Positions 25,923 to 38,181 are shown, counted from the stretch's first letter. The stretch: DNA of 64,000 nt from Sphagnum compactum (GCA_965153455.1 OZ234496.1:12578304-12642303), one strand, 5' to 3'. The notes: generated by a model not told the origin, from the letters alone. Numbers and translations are program-made.

Positions 25923-28900
25923 ATGCCCCAAGAATGCATTTGGCAACGGTTGCCTGGTAAGTAAATGTCGTGGCAAATGTACTGCCGCAAGGATTTCGCA
26001 AAACCCCACATGTATCATGTGTTCTTTCCTGGGTGAAAGTATTGATGATATTTGGGTTTTAGTTTTTTTGGATTTTGGAGCTAGAAAACAATTACGAAGT
26101 TGCAAAGATTGTAGATACTTCCACAATGCATGAACTCTCATGAATCCATGTTTCAGTCTCAAAAATTGTACTTATGGGTGAAAGCATGAAAAAAGGAGCC
26201 ATGAAATGTGTGGACAATCCTTAAAAACTATTTTTTGAATTTTTGAAAAATCACCATGGGAACATTATATATCAAAAAAAATTGTCCATCCCTTCCCTTC
26301 AGAGATTGTGCATGTATGGCAGAGAAAAAATAATTCTGAAGGTTCTTCCAGCATTTGCAATGAAAAAATTCTGGTTTTTTAGGTTAAGCTATCATCTATC
26401 TGGTCATGAGTCCCTCACTTTCATAAGGAATTCCCATTGCTGCTGAATCACTGTGTTGGCAACAAAGTGTATTTTAGGGTTGCTTGAAACCATGAGGGTT
26501 TTGTTCCTTTTTTTTGGTGGGGGGCTTTCCAGGACACCGGAACTTGAAGGGGCGTGCAGGGCACACAGCAACACTTGTTGGAACAAGGATTTTTGTTGTG
26601 GGAGGGCGCAATGGAAATGTGTTCTTCAATGATGTTTGGGTGTTTGATACAAAGACGGAGAATTGGCAGCAGGTGCAAAAGGAGACACCCCTGAGTCCCA
26701 GGGCTTATCACACCACAACCCTAGTAAGAGATTCAGAGCTATGGGTCATCGGTGGCAGTGATCACAATACCATGTATGGTGACGTGCATATGCTCAATAC
26801 CGACACCCTTGAGGTAGATGACTCTTTTCTTTGTGCACTGGGCCTAAACCCTAAACCCCCTCACACACGCAATCACTACTGGTGAGAGGGTCAAAAGGCA
26901 CACAATGGGGCTTGAGCATGGAAAAAGGATTTTACATTCAAGACAATCTCTTTTACAAGTAGTGTGCTACAATCTCTTTTGTGAGTAGTGTGCTGGGCAA
27001 TGAATTCTGGCAGTTCAGGTTTTTGAACACTTTGATCATCAAGTCTGTGTAATTCCCTACAACCCTAAACCCTAAATTCTTGTGGCAGTGGGCAAGTCCA
27101 GTTACAAGGGGTACAGATGTGGGTAGGCTCAGGGGCACACATGCAGCTGTAGTGCACCCACTGTATCCATTGGCCATTCTAGTGTATGGAGGCTATGGGG
27201 GTGTTGGTTCTCAATGGCTTGATGACCTGAGCATTCTACACACAGGTATTGTTGAGACCATGGAAAGAAAAAAGGAGAATCTGGAAAGAACCTAACCCTG
27301 TAACATGTACTCTAAAATCTTCTATCCTGATCAGATTCTGCAGAGCCTTGGTTTTCATATCACTACTGAAAATTTACAGAATTCATAGTGAAGAGGAAAA
27401 AGGCAGCTGTTGAATGTTGTGACAAGGTGAGAGCTGATGCCTAACTGAGTACATTCTTGCAGATAGGCTGGAGTGGAAAAAAGTGTGTCCCAAAGGATGT
27501 CGCCCATCTGCACGTGGCTACCACACATTGACCACCATTGGAACTTATGTGATTCTCTTCGGTGGCAAGGGAGAGGCTGGAATTGTCCCCTCTGAAAAGA
27601 ACCTGAGGTATGGGCATGTCTGTAGAAAATTCTGCTGATTGTCGCTGAACTCCTAGTGTCCTTAATCACTGTTTTTCTAGAGGTTTGCCTGGAATCTTAT
27701 AGATATGTCCTTAGTCCTATTGACTTAAGATCCTCCTAACATGTTCCTAACGTTGCTGGTGCCCAACAAAATTATGTAACTTCCTCTGAAGCTTCCAATC
27801 CAAGGGAAGATCTTTCATGTGATGAGCTGTGCTTATGCCCTCAGCATACTTCAATGCAAAAGAGGTAGTTGCAGTCTTATGATGGTGTCATATGTGGGCA
27901 GTTTGTATGATGTGGCAACAGATACATGGAGCATGCCAAAAGTGCAGGGGAAGGCTCCAATCCCGCGCTCCAATCATTCTGCTGCTTTGTTGGGTGAAAA
28001 TCTTATAGTCATTCAAGGGGGCCGTAATGGAACCGAGCGGTTGAGTGATACATTTGCACTTCAGGTCTGACATCAAAATCAGCTAGTAAAATGCAAGTTT
28101 TGTGTTTCTCAATGTTTCATTATATTGAGATAAGTTTCTGGAAAAATATCACATACCAGTTTTGTGAGATGGTTGCAGATTTCAGTGTCATCACCAGGAG
28201 GTGCAGGGAGTAACCTGTTTTCTTGGCATACAATTCTGCAAGGCCCCAGTACCCCAAAACGTCGAGGGCAGAAGCGGGCTGAGAAAGCAACATGTGCAGA
28301 TAATCCTGGTGGGCGAGCAGCACATACCTTAATTGCTTTGGAGAGGTCACTCTATCTCTTTGGTGGTTATGGTGGTCAAGGTCCATTTTCTAAGTACCTG
28401 TGAATTTCCTACCACCTGCAATTTTGCTTTGGTGTTTTAGATCCTTTGCAAACCACATTGTGTTCTGTCAAGTAGTTGAAGTCCTTGCTAGCAAATGATA
28501 TACTTTGCAAAAGAGGCCAGTGTTCCATTTGACAAGCTGAATCTCAAAACGTGACAGATTTGGTAAGACTATCTCCCATGTATGAGCTTCATAAAACAAA
28601 CAATAGTAGCACCAAATTCTGTATTACAGTTGTGTCTCATGAAAGGTTTACATTGTGACATGCAGGGGTTACATATGATGATATTTATGTACTGCGGAAT
28701 TTCCCCAAGCTTACAGGTTTGTCCTCCTCATCCAACAGACATTGAAGCTTTATCAATTTTGCGGATTAGCTAGTCTGCCCATCTGGCTGTCCGTGTCCTG
28801 GCCCTACCACTGATTATCCAGAATCAAACACTTGTGGGTTAGGTCAAGTTGGATCAGTGAGCTAGTTGTCCTGCTTATGTTGGTCTCCTCTTCAGGACTG

Positions 28901-31900
28901 ACAACTTCAGAGGATGTGGATTCAAAACACTTGTTGAAGAAAGGGTGTGCCTGTGCCAGGTGCAGAGAGGCTAGCATATCAAGTCACTAAAGACCCTGAT
29001 CAAGAACCTGTACAAGGATGGCGCAGCACCAAGCGACCCCGACGACCTCCTGCTGACAATGCTGACCACTTGACCCATACCTGTAAGGCCATTTCTGACA
29101 TACTGCAACTCAAATCTCATGGCAATAGCAGGCTTTAGGGTTCAGGGTGAGTGGGTCCTAGTTTTTAACTGGGATAGATTGAGCTAATGTTCAAAGAGTT
29201 GTGTGGGCTTGTTCAATAGTTTGCAGGGAACATGAAAAGTTGAGTTTTTCAGGTCCTCCACCCATAGCAAATACTTTGCAAGGGAAGGACTTACTTGATG
29301 GAGTCAAAGAACTCTTGGCAACAAGGACCCACTCCACTCTAGAGGACCAGTCAAATGCACTTACTGCCCGTGAACTGGAAATTCGTAACAAGGAGATAAA
29401 GAGCTTGCAACAGATGGTGGAGTTGTTAAGACAGGAGATTCGAACAAAGGTTGAAATGCTCTTTTCAACTTATGTACACCATTCAGTTAGCTGGAACTTT
29501 TTTTTAAGACCTTTGTGCAACTCTGCTGAGGCCGTGTTTCTGTTTGACATTGTGGATGCAGATGGTGGTGGAGATGGAGTTGCAGGCAAACAAGAGGGTT
29601 CTGGAGCATGATATTGAAGCGCTACAGAGACAGGTCTGCTGAATTGGAGCTCCAGTTTCTGGTCCCTTCACTCCACTGTTCATTCTTAACTCTAAAGTTT
29701 CTTGTTAGAACCCTGGATGGTTCTGCATCTTTTGTTGTTTTATTGTGCTAAAGAACTCATGAAGGAATTTGCAGCTCAAAGAGCATGATTGCTAGCATGG
29801 TGCCTAAAATACAAAGGTAGAACTTTCACTAGAAAAGAAACCCATTTGGCTCTCAGGTAAATGCCATACTATATCATGGGAATGGAGATATGATTTGGAG
29901 TAGGAACTGCTTGTTTATATAGGATCAACGGGCACAGACTGAAATTGCAACCTTGAAAGCAGCTGCACAAGCTTTGGCTGCAGAGAGAGACAAGGAGAGA
30001 CATGACAGCCTGTTAACTCTCCAGGCCACTCAACAGCGACTTGAGGAAAAGGAGCAGGAGCTTAAAGAGGCTCAGCAGGGCAGGAAAAAATTTGAACTGC
30101 AAATGGAGGAGCTTGCACGGTATGATGGGTCGATGAAGGGTTGATACTTTTTTGATATTCTACTGGTTCCCAGTCTCAGCAGGTTTGTGCTGTCCAAAGA
30201 AGAGAGTACATGACAGAGCTCATGTTTTGTTGTGTAGTTACTTGTGATCACTAATGAGAATGTCTCCTGGGAAATCATGCTGCAATCAGATCTTTGGAGG
30301 AAACAAGAAAAGGGCAGTTGGAGATTGCACAGGAACGCAATGAAATCAAAGCCAATGTAGACATCTTTTACCTTTCAATCATTCCTTTTCCTCAAGTTTT
30401 TGCCCGAAATGTATAGAGCTTGTTGCAAATTCTCAATGTTACTGAGAATGTGTTGATCATCCTCTGAAGGTTGTCAGGTGGATCAAATTGTTCTGAGGAG
30501 TCAAACCAATTTCTTTTATGAAAAATAAATGTGTGTTATGTTTGCTTCGATAGGTGCAAAAGCTGGAGAAAGAGGTGGAGAAGCAATTACAGATCATTCA
30601 AGTTCATGAACAACAAGAAGCCACACTTCTCAAGGTACCTCACTGCTGGCCTGCAGAGAGAAAATATGTGAATCTAATAAAAGGATGAAGTGCACAGGTC
30701 TCTCATATCATCTTTGATGCCCTGAATGTGCATCTGAATTTTGGGAAGACCTGTGGTGACAGGAAGCTGCAGAGTTCACATGCTCCAAAGAGCGAGTGCT
30801 TACAGAGCTTGGAGCAGCCAAGGTTTCATCCCCTGGACCTCTCCTTCACAACCAGCTCTTGTCATGTTATTGGGGTTAGTTCCAGAAGTGGAGATTTGTC
30901 TATATGTTGCACACTCTTCAGCTTAATATTTTTACATCATGCCATTCTTAAGGGTATTGTTGCACAGGAAATTCTTTGGTGATCTTTTTTAGAACATACT
31001 TGTTTTCTCTGACTTTTGTTCATCTATGATTTCTGTCTTGGTGAAGGAATCCACAAGAGCACTTCAAGACACTGTAGAGCGGCTAGCAAAGCAACTTGAG
31101 CGGGTATGACCCCTGAACCAGAATGTTGGATTCCAAATTGTTAATGCCACCTTTCAACCCATTTGCCATCAAATGCACTTCTGTGTGAAAGAAGAAAGGG
31201 TGGTGACATGATTGCCATAACAAACAAATGAAAGAAAGCTTAAATGGATGGGCATTGCAGGAGAATTCAAAGGTGGATTCTTTGGAACAGGAGAGGGAAG
31301 AACTTAGGCGCTCTAATTCCACACTAACAGCCGAACTCTCAAAGGTAGGTTCCTTAATCTTTCTTGGTGCAAACAACTGTTGAGGTGACAAACTGTTGCA
31401 GGTAACCTGATCTATCCATCACCTCTATTAGTAGCTCAGGTCTGAAACACAATGTCCCATAAAGAAATCCATGAATTGGAAAGTGTTCTACAGTTTTTTC
31501 CTGTACTATGTATGTGTAAGGTGTGGCTCCTTGAATGTCTATCATTTGTCTATTTTGAAAATCATGTGGAATTTGGATGGTGAGCAGGTGACAACAGCTC
31601 GAAATGCAGCTGAGGCTGATGTGGAGCTTGTGAGATCAGAGCTACGCACAACTCGTGCTTTGCTTGAACATGTAAGTAAATGCTAAAGGACGTCATTGCA
31701 GAGGATGACCAGTATGGTTATTGTACACTCTCTGACAAGCTGGTTATGACTTGGCCACCTTACACTAAGAAACTTGGAATGAGAACTGGCATAGGATTCC
31801 TTGCTTGTACTGTGGTGATTAATGGTCCTGAAAAAAATTGTTGGTTCCAAAAATTATACTAGATGTTCTGGATGTATGTAAGGATCTTCTGTGTAGAAGA

Positions 31901-32612
31901 TCTTGTTGAAATATCATTCTTCAGGTTGTCAAATTAAGTCTCCTGCTTTGCAGATTCATGTTTTCAGGGGATGTGAAAATTTTGCAGAGTGAAGGGGAAG
32001 TATCAAGGCTGAAAGAAGGTGGAGAACAAGCACGAGAACACATTGCCACTCTGCACACTTCTTTAAGCAAGGTGAAAATTCTGCAACCACCTTTCAAGCT
32101 TGTAACTAAATTACCTAAAACTACAAAGTTATGTTACATCAGGGAGCACACTCATGAAAGTACTGGAGCAGAACAGGCAGCCCTTGCACAGCATTGAAGA
32201 TGTTCTGCTTGGAACAACTTTGGCCATGAAATGAACTTCTCTTCATCCCATTGTAAAAACTGAAGTCTATTGATGAAAATCTATAGTCCTTGAAGTTTTG
32301 GGTGCTGTGTGTTTGGAGAGCATTGCTGGATGTGTGTTGAGCATATGCTTCATTGTCTTGTTGCAGAGTGAAGAAGACTTGAAACTGCAACGTGAAGACA
32401 ACAACCGATGGAGGTGAGAACAACCATCCCAGTCCTAATTGCACCTCCATGTCAAATATGTCTGTGTGGTTTTGCAACATGTATTGATACAGATTCCAGC
32501 ACTCTGCAGATCTATGGTGAGGGACATAGAGGAGTTTGAGCAAGCACAAGCCCGCCTCATACAAGGCCATGTGGAGAAGCTGCGATGTGCACGTCAATTT
32601 TGCCCTTGCTAA
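25923..32612 (+). CDS. Kelch-repeat protein with long C-terminal coiled coil (20 exons, ~783 aa)
   Basis: Exons: 25923-25956, 26533-26813, 27089-27245, 27463-27607, 27902-28064, 28179-28380, 28666-28716, 28896-29082, 29253-29449, 29562-29633, 29923-30119, 30290-30356, 30554-30634, 30763-30822, 31047-31103, 31261-31344, 31588-31671, 31988-32071, 32367-32413, 32510-32612. The start MPQECIWQRLPG joins in phase to GRAGHTATLVGTRIFVVGG. Six kelch motifs follow over about 340 residues (hallmarks GHTATL, YHTTTL, THAAVV, YHTLTT, NHSAAL, AHTLIA, each with GG), predicting a beta propeller. A basic Pro-rich linker (TKRPRRPPADN) leads to a coiled coil of about 350 residues, and the tail ends in RCARQFCPC. 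Plant kelch proteins with coiled coils include acyl-CoA-binding ACBP4/5 types, but no acyl-CoA-binding domain is visible here; a cytosolic scaffold role is inference. Exon 8 needs one base removed near 28943-28945 to stay in frame. Confidence 0.85.
28896..29082 (+). other. Kelch gene exon 8 with an apparent extra G
   Basis: The exon enters in the frame reading GLTTSEDVDSKHLLKK and leaves in the +1 frame reading VPGAERLAYQVTKDPDQEP. The incoming frame hits a stop at SH*; the outgoing frame has a stop just upstream, at 28935. Removing one G from the GGG at 28943-28945 makes both flanking intron phases agree. It may be an assembly error, a true lesion, or an unrecognised splice pattern. Confidence 0.6.
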
Positions 32613-33937
32613 TCAAGGGCAATTGCAGTTGATGTCTGTGTAGTTGTGTGGCCCTCCATACAAAGGCTCCAAAGCTTGTAATGCTCGAGCCTTGTGTTTG
32701 CATCTCTCTGTATTGGATGGCATAGAGAGCCTTTTGGGTAAGGCTATTGTTCTTTACCTTTTAAAGCTTCTACTTTCCCTTGGTATATTATGTTACACCC
32801 AACATTGAAATCACCCAATTAGCTTAAATCCCTTCTCTCTTCTCAATGGCTGTAGACATGTTCTATATGTTATGGCCACCCTTACAAAAGTAAATATGCT
32901 TAGTGGGAGCGATGAGAGCCATTATGCCAAACGCTTCTGACAGTAGTAGTCTTAGGTACCTGATCCTTGGGTTATGTTTACTTCAAGGATTTGACAGGTG
33001 ATGTCTTGTTCATTACTGTCATATCTGCTATTCTTGCTTTCTTGATGGATGTTTATCAAGCTTTATGATGTCTCATGTCACCTCTTCTGAATAGGAAAAT
33101 GAATACTTTGTGTTTGGTTACTCTTTATGTGCCCCCCTTGACTCTTCATAGGCTAATTTGAAAGTTTAGGTAGTAATTGGGCAGTGGTACAAGGTTACAC
33201 AACTAAACAGAATAGCTAGAAGTACTAGTGTACAAACTACAAACTACAAGACTATTGGAATTTGAAACAAGAGGTTTGTACTTGAGGAGCTTGCCCCCTT
33301 GCCAATGACAGATGACTAGTGCAGTAGGTAAATCACACCACAGTTGAATGACTGATACAATTGACTTTGAAGAGATCACTTGCAATCTAATTATATCATG
33401 CTGGCAATTCCATACACTCAAAATCACATTAAAAAAATTTCTGCCCACGGTTCTCACAGTTATTGCTCCACAGTTATTTGCTAGCTTATACTAGTGGCAA
33501 CAACAAGATATGCATCATACAATCATGTTAGCACACTTAACAAACTATTGGTGGAACTTGTACTCCATGTCTATGTACAAAAACTAAAAAATCAACACCC
33601 AAAGCTTTTCCTTGTCAATACCCTGTAAGAATCAAACTATCATTAAAACAGCACACATGGTCTGCACCATCAAATTACCTAACTGCTGCCCATGGGTGCA
33701 TACCAAGATACAAGGGCACAAGGTTTGAAGCTCCAGTTGTGCTCCCAATTGCTTGATTTCCACCACTGCAGTTGATCTCCACTTCAGCCATTGCTGTATG
33801 GTCTCCAATGCTGATTTTGCAGTTGACATCTGATGCTAGTGTAAATCCACTTGAAGTTTGTCTGCCTCCTTCAAATGTCCTGAGAGAGAAAGGCTTGCTC
33901 AATGGGTGGCCCTAGGGGAGGAGAAGTTGGTGAAACT
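32613..33937. other. Convergent 3' UTR region between kelch and plastid-protein genes
   Basis: The two genes face each other. No further coding exon is convincing: short minus-strand frames at 33632-33902 have no motif and no phase-matched link to the neighbouring exon. Polyadenylation sites cannot be placed. Confidence 0.5.
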
Positions 33938-35123
33938 CTAATGGCTTGATGGGATAAGATCAAGCAATGCACAGTTGAGTGCCCAGATTTGTGTGCCTAG
34001 AGCAGTGAGGAAGAGAAGGGAAGCAACTGGGAGAACTGCAAGACTCATAGAGACAATGGAGAGTGCAATGCTTGGCCGCATGATGAGCAATTGGCTTTCA
34101 ATCGTGCTTAGTAACAGGCAAATATCTGCCCTATAGCTTGCATATGCATTCCTCTCCCACTCCATCCATTCTTTTGGCATGTCATAGAATGTTTCTTGTG
34201 TTCGCAAGCTCTGTATCCGCTTGCGCAGAATCACCATGTTGGCATCTACCATGCCTGAACCACCTGAGGAAGGGTGAACCAACAGATAGATAATGCAAAC
34301 TGTTGCCAGTCAGTGTTCGGACCCTTCTTTATTTTCTGTACAGTGCTGTTTTTCCTTACAAAAAGGCCTCATCAGTCTTGCTCTTTGCTTCCAACATGAA
34401 ACAGAGAGTAAAATATTCACATAGTAAGCATTTCTAGAGATAGAGAATCCAAGCAAAAGACAGACTTGCTGCAATGTCAAATTGGCATGCTGTGATGCAA
34501 CTACAGACATGGAATTACACATCTCTTCAGGTGCATATAGATGGTAGGAGGATATAAAGAAGCTTAGAGCATTTCTAGAGATAGAGAATCCAAACAAAAC
34601 ACAGACTTGCTGTAATGTCAAATTGGCATGCTCTGATGCAACTACATACATGGAATTACAAATCCATCTGTGTCGATAGCTGGTAGGAAACAAAGAAACT
34701 TGGAACATTTCTAGAGATAGAATTCAAGCAAAAGAAAGACTTGCAATATCAAATTGGCAGACTCTGATGCTACAGACATGGAATTACACATCTCTTCAGA
34801 TGCACATCATCAGACAAAGAAGTTTAGACCAAGGGGCAGAGAAGTAAAGAGCAATAAGAAGAAGAAAAAAACCGAGGGAGGTCAGCACCTGTACCAGCCG
34901 ATTCAGACTCCGTACCAGAGGCACGCACTACGCCACTCCGTCGTGGTTGTTTTCTGAAGCGAGGGAGGAGACTCCCTCTGGGCACTCTCAAAACCCTATC
35001 TCTCACCACTGTTGCTGCTGCAGATTGCGATGGTAGTAGTGGAAATAGTGAAGAAGAAGAAGAAGAAGGCAATGCAAGCATGGTGGTGCCATCCAACGGC
35101 ACAGTCACAGCTCTTACCGCCAT
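33938..35123 (-). CDS. Plastid-targeted single-pass membrane protein, plant-specific unknown family (two exons, 186 aa)
   Basis: Exon 1 is 35123-34889, exon 2 is 34263-33938; the phase-1 junction joins ESAGTG to GSGMVDANMVILRKRIQ. Residues 1-72 are a typical chloroplast transit peptide: Ser/Ala/Arg-rich, almost no acidic residues, with a cleavage-like VVRASG. The mature part has a short helix with VDANMVILRKRI, an aromatic motif MPKEWMEWERNAYASY, then a hydrophobic segment (RPSIALSIVSMSLAVLPVAS and following) that should span a plastid membrane once. The combination of VDAN, EWMEWE and a RPS-initiated hydrophobic segment resembles a small plant family I know only as uncharacterised. An in-frame ATG at 35171 is an alternative start, but the ATG at 35123 gives the better transit peptide. 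The 625-bp intron carries tandem repeats. GA-rich tracts lie in the leader. Confidence 0.78.
34385..34810. repeat. ~135-bp tandem repeat, three copies, inside an intron
   Basis: Three diverged copies anchored by ATTTCTAGAGATAGA (about 34430, 34570 and 34707). Each runs through AGACTTGC, AATTGGCA, TCTGATGC and ACATGGAATTACA. All lie in the single intron of the plastid-protein gene. Confidence 0.85.
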
Positions 35124-35218
35124 CTCCAAACAAAAAGCAAGATTGCAAAGAAAGAGAAAAACCCCAAGCAAACCCTAGGTTGTAATTCCCTTGGCTGAAA
35201 CAAACAAACAACAACCAA

Positions 35219-35220
<2 letters not shown>

Positions 35221-35253
<33 letters not shown>

Positions 35254-35521
35254 AAATCCTTGAACGAAGAAGAAGAAGAAGAAGAAGAAGAATTCTGTTG
35301 TATGAGTTTTTGGGAATTGTATTATTTTCTGGCTGGTGTGTAGCAGCAGCAGCAGCGGCTGCAACAATTCCTAGAGCTACAACAAGTTCCCAGAGCTCCT
35401 CCCACATCTAAATGCAACAATTGCTGCCGCTGCTGCGTCCTCCCTCTCCCCCCAATTCCTTTCCTTTCCTCTTTCCTTTCCTTTCCTTTCCTTTCCTTTC
35501 CTTCCCTTCCCTTCCCTTCCT
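35221..35521. repeat. Microsatellites upstream of the plastid-protein gene
   Basis: A CT array (35221-35250), a GAA array (about 35266-35291), a CAG array (about 35344-35356) and a TTTCC/TTCCC pentanucleotide array (about 35459-35520). They lie in the leader/promoter of the minus-strand gene, where purine-rich tracts on the transcribed strand are common. Confidence 0.85.
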
Positions 35522-35722
35522 GCCCACTAAATAAATTTGGAAGAATTTTTTAATTTATTATTTCAAAATATGTAAATCAATTTTGCCTGTCTGACCTGAC
35601 CCAAAATTAAATTTCTTCACCCACCAAATTCTACCTGAATTTATTTATTAGGGGTATTAATGTGCCAAAGTTGATAAAAATAGGGAGTCTAATAAAATAA
35701 ATAAATTATGAGTGCCAAGTTG

Positions 35723-36180
35723 CCCAAGTTGTGGACAAATTATTAGCAAACCAACAAAAAGGGTTTTTTTTTAGTTTTTTTTAAAATAAATTTTATTGGC
35801 CCAAGTTGTGGACAAATTATTAGCAAACCAACAAAAAGGTTTTCTTTTTTATTTATTTTTAATACATTTTATTGGCCCAAGTTGTGGACAAATTATTAGC
35901 AAACCAACAAAAAGTTTTTCTTTTAAAATTTTTTTAAAAATAAATTTATTGGCCCAAGTTGTGGACAAATTATTAGCAAACCAACAAAAAGGTTTTTTTT
36001 TTTTTTTTGATAAATTTTATTTGGCCCAAGTTGTGGATAAATTGACAAACAAACAAAAAGGGTTTTTTTCTTTTTTTCTTTTGGGCCCAAGCTGTGGATA
36101 AAAAAGGTTGTTTGCTTTGCTTTGTTTGGGCCCAAGTTGTGGATAAATTGACAAACAAACAAAAAGGATTTTATTTTATT
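35723..36180. repeat. 45-77-bp minisatellite, seven copies with T-rich spacers
   Basis: Conserved core of about 40 bp beginning CCCAAGTTGTGGACAAATTA and ending CCAACAAAAAG, at 35723, 35800, 35876, 35953, 36025, 36086 and 36131. Spacers are T-rich and variable. The first four copies are nearly identical in the core; the last three shift to GTGGATAAATTGACAAAC and shorten to 61 and 45 bp. The array ends at a long G-run (36184-36196). Confidence 0.92.
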
Positions 36181-36364
36181 TTGTTGGGGGGGGGGGGAGG
36201 GGGAACCCACATTTAACAACATGGCCAAAATTAGCCATCCAAAAACAATGACTCCCACCAAGTGGATAAGAATTTCAGGAATAAAATCTCCTTTAATTTG
36301 CAGATTCTATATGTACCTAACTAAAGGAGAATTTTTTTTTTTTTTTTAATTTTTTTGGATCTAC

Positions 36365-36545
36365 TCTCTGCCAGACCCTTTTGGGGCTTTAGGGTACCCT
36401 TTTCATGAGGCCAGTTGGCCAAGTAAAGGGCCATCCTTTCAGGCTTTCAAGGGTACCCTCTTATGAGCCCATTAGGGCCCAAGTTAAGGGTACCTATTTT
36501 GAGCCCAATAGGGCCAAGTTAAGGGTCTATTTTGAGGCCCTTTTC
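36365..36545. repeat. Degenerate ~45-60-bp tandem repeat
   Basis: Repeats of AGGGTACC followed by TTTTGAGCCCAATAGGGCC and AAGTTAAGG, about four copies. Distinct in sequence from the neighbouring minisatellite. Confidence 0.6.
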
Positions 36546-38181
36546 AGTTTTCGGGGTTGCCAACCATGAGCCCTCTAGGCTACTTGATGGGAGGTTGTGT
36601 TTTTGGAGTGTGTTTTCATAGGGGACGAGGAAGGAAGGAAGGAAGGAAGGAGGGGGTACTGTGTGCAAGCATTCAACATTGTAAGGAATGAAAAATACAA
36701 GGTTGATTAGAACATCATCCATTGTGGAGAAATTTGTACAAAACATGTATCTTCTTCATGTATGTATGTATCGCAAATTAACATTACAAAATTAGTGGTG
36801 GATGTGAAATGGATGAAATTCATTCATGGACATGGATGAAATGTAAATGAAAAAAATTCATCCATGATCATTGAACACCATTGTGAATGAAGAATCGAAC
36901 AAAAGAAAAGGACACTATTCACATGGATATTGCATTCAAAACCATAAAAATTTATAGAGTGGACGGTTTTAAGGTCAAGGGATTTACTATCTTTTCTAGA
37001 TCTAGAGGTTGTGTGAGCTCCAATCCATTATTTATTGCATACAATGTAGCTTCACCTTGTGCACTCCACTCTCTACTATGGTTTCTTTTCGTTTTCTAAT
37101 CACCAAAAATATATATATCGTTAATTAATTAATTAATTTTGGGGAAAAATCATATTTTTTTGTTGGGTTCTACCATGTAGCAAATATGTGAAAGATGATT
37201 ATATTTATTTATTTTCATATCATGTTTATAACCAAATTTGGCTAAATTGTCTTATGAATGATTGTTATTTCAATTACATCGTAATAAATAATGAAGGAAT
37301 AAACAAACATTTCAAGGGATTGTCCTCCCTCCTCCTACCCATACAAGTTTTTTTTTAGTTTTGTTCTACTAATATGGCCCATTGTGCAAGTGGAGTTGGG
37401 GAGTATAATAAGCATTATTTTGTGAAGGTTTCTCATCTTTGGACTTTACTTAACACTTTTAAATGTAGTTGAAAAGCACGCACTTGTAACCATAAGATCC
37501 CGTCCAAGTAGGTGTAAGACCCCCTCCAACCCTTACTTTTTAAGGAGTAGGCATAATCCTCCCAATCCTACACCTTGTGATCCTTAGGTTCGTATAAATG
37601 TTCACCTTGTGTTTTATGATGGGTTTTCATGCTCACATGTGGGGAACATTTCCAAAATGTGAGGCTCGATTCAACTACCACCTAGCCCCTTATTTTGAGA
37701 ATGTTAAAGTCATGCATTTTGTAAGTGTTTTTATTCTTGTTTTGTTGTTGCAATTGTTACATCATTATTTTATTTTTATTTTTTTCAATTTTGGAACAAA
37801 GGTTTGCACATTTGGAAACTTTGTTTTTCTTGTGATTTTTATAATCAACATCTAATTTTGATGTAGTACAAGGAAATTTTTTTGGGGGTCAATAATTGGG
37901 AGGTAATTTGAAGTGTCATGTAATTTATTTTTTATGGCTAAAAATTCAACTACTTTTTTTCAGTTCAAAAAGTGGGAAATAATTTGAGTGTTATGCATTT
38001 TTTTCTATGGTTAAAAATCACCAATATGTGACTTGGGATTTGACCATGCAACTTGCACACTTATTTAAAACAATTCAAAAAAAATTCACCAAAATTTAAG
38101 GTTTTGAATAGGAAAATAGCAACATCAACTTTCTTGTCACAATCTCCATCGTCAAATCAAATTGTATCACACAAAAGTTTT
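36546..38181. other. Gene-free AT-rich region
   Basis: No gene is supported. An inverted pair (GTAGGTGTAAGACCCCC and CCAATCCTACACC, about 37510-37585) resembles the repeat family at 14370-14610. Confidence 0.5.

Noticed and set aside
25638-26162. 174-codon minus-strand frame overlapping the kelch gene start
   Set aside because: Composed of Lys/Ser/Phe runs from GAAGAA arrays, and antisense to the kelch leader and first coding exon.
35723-36180. CRISPR-like array
   Set aside because: The repeats with variable spacers superficially suggest it, but spacers are T-rich low complexity, unit length shrinks, and the setting is a plant nuclear genome.
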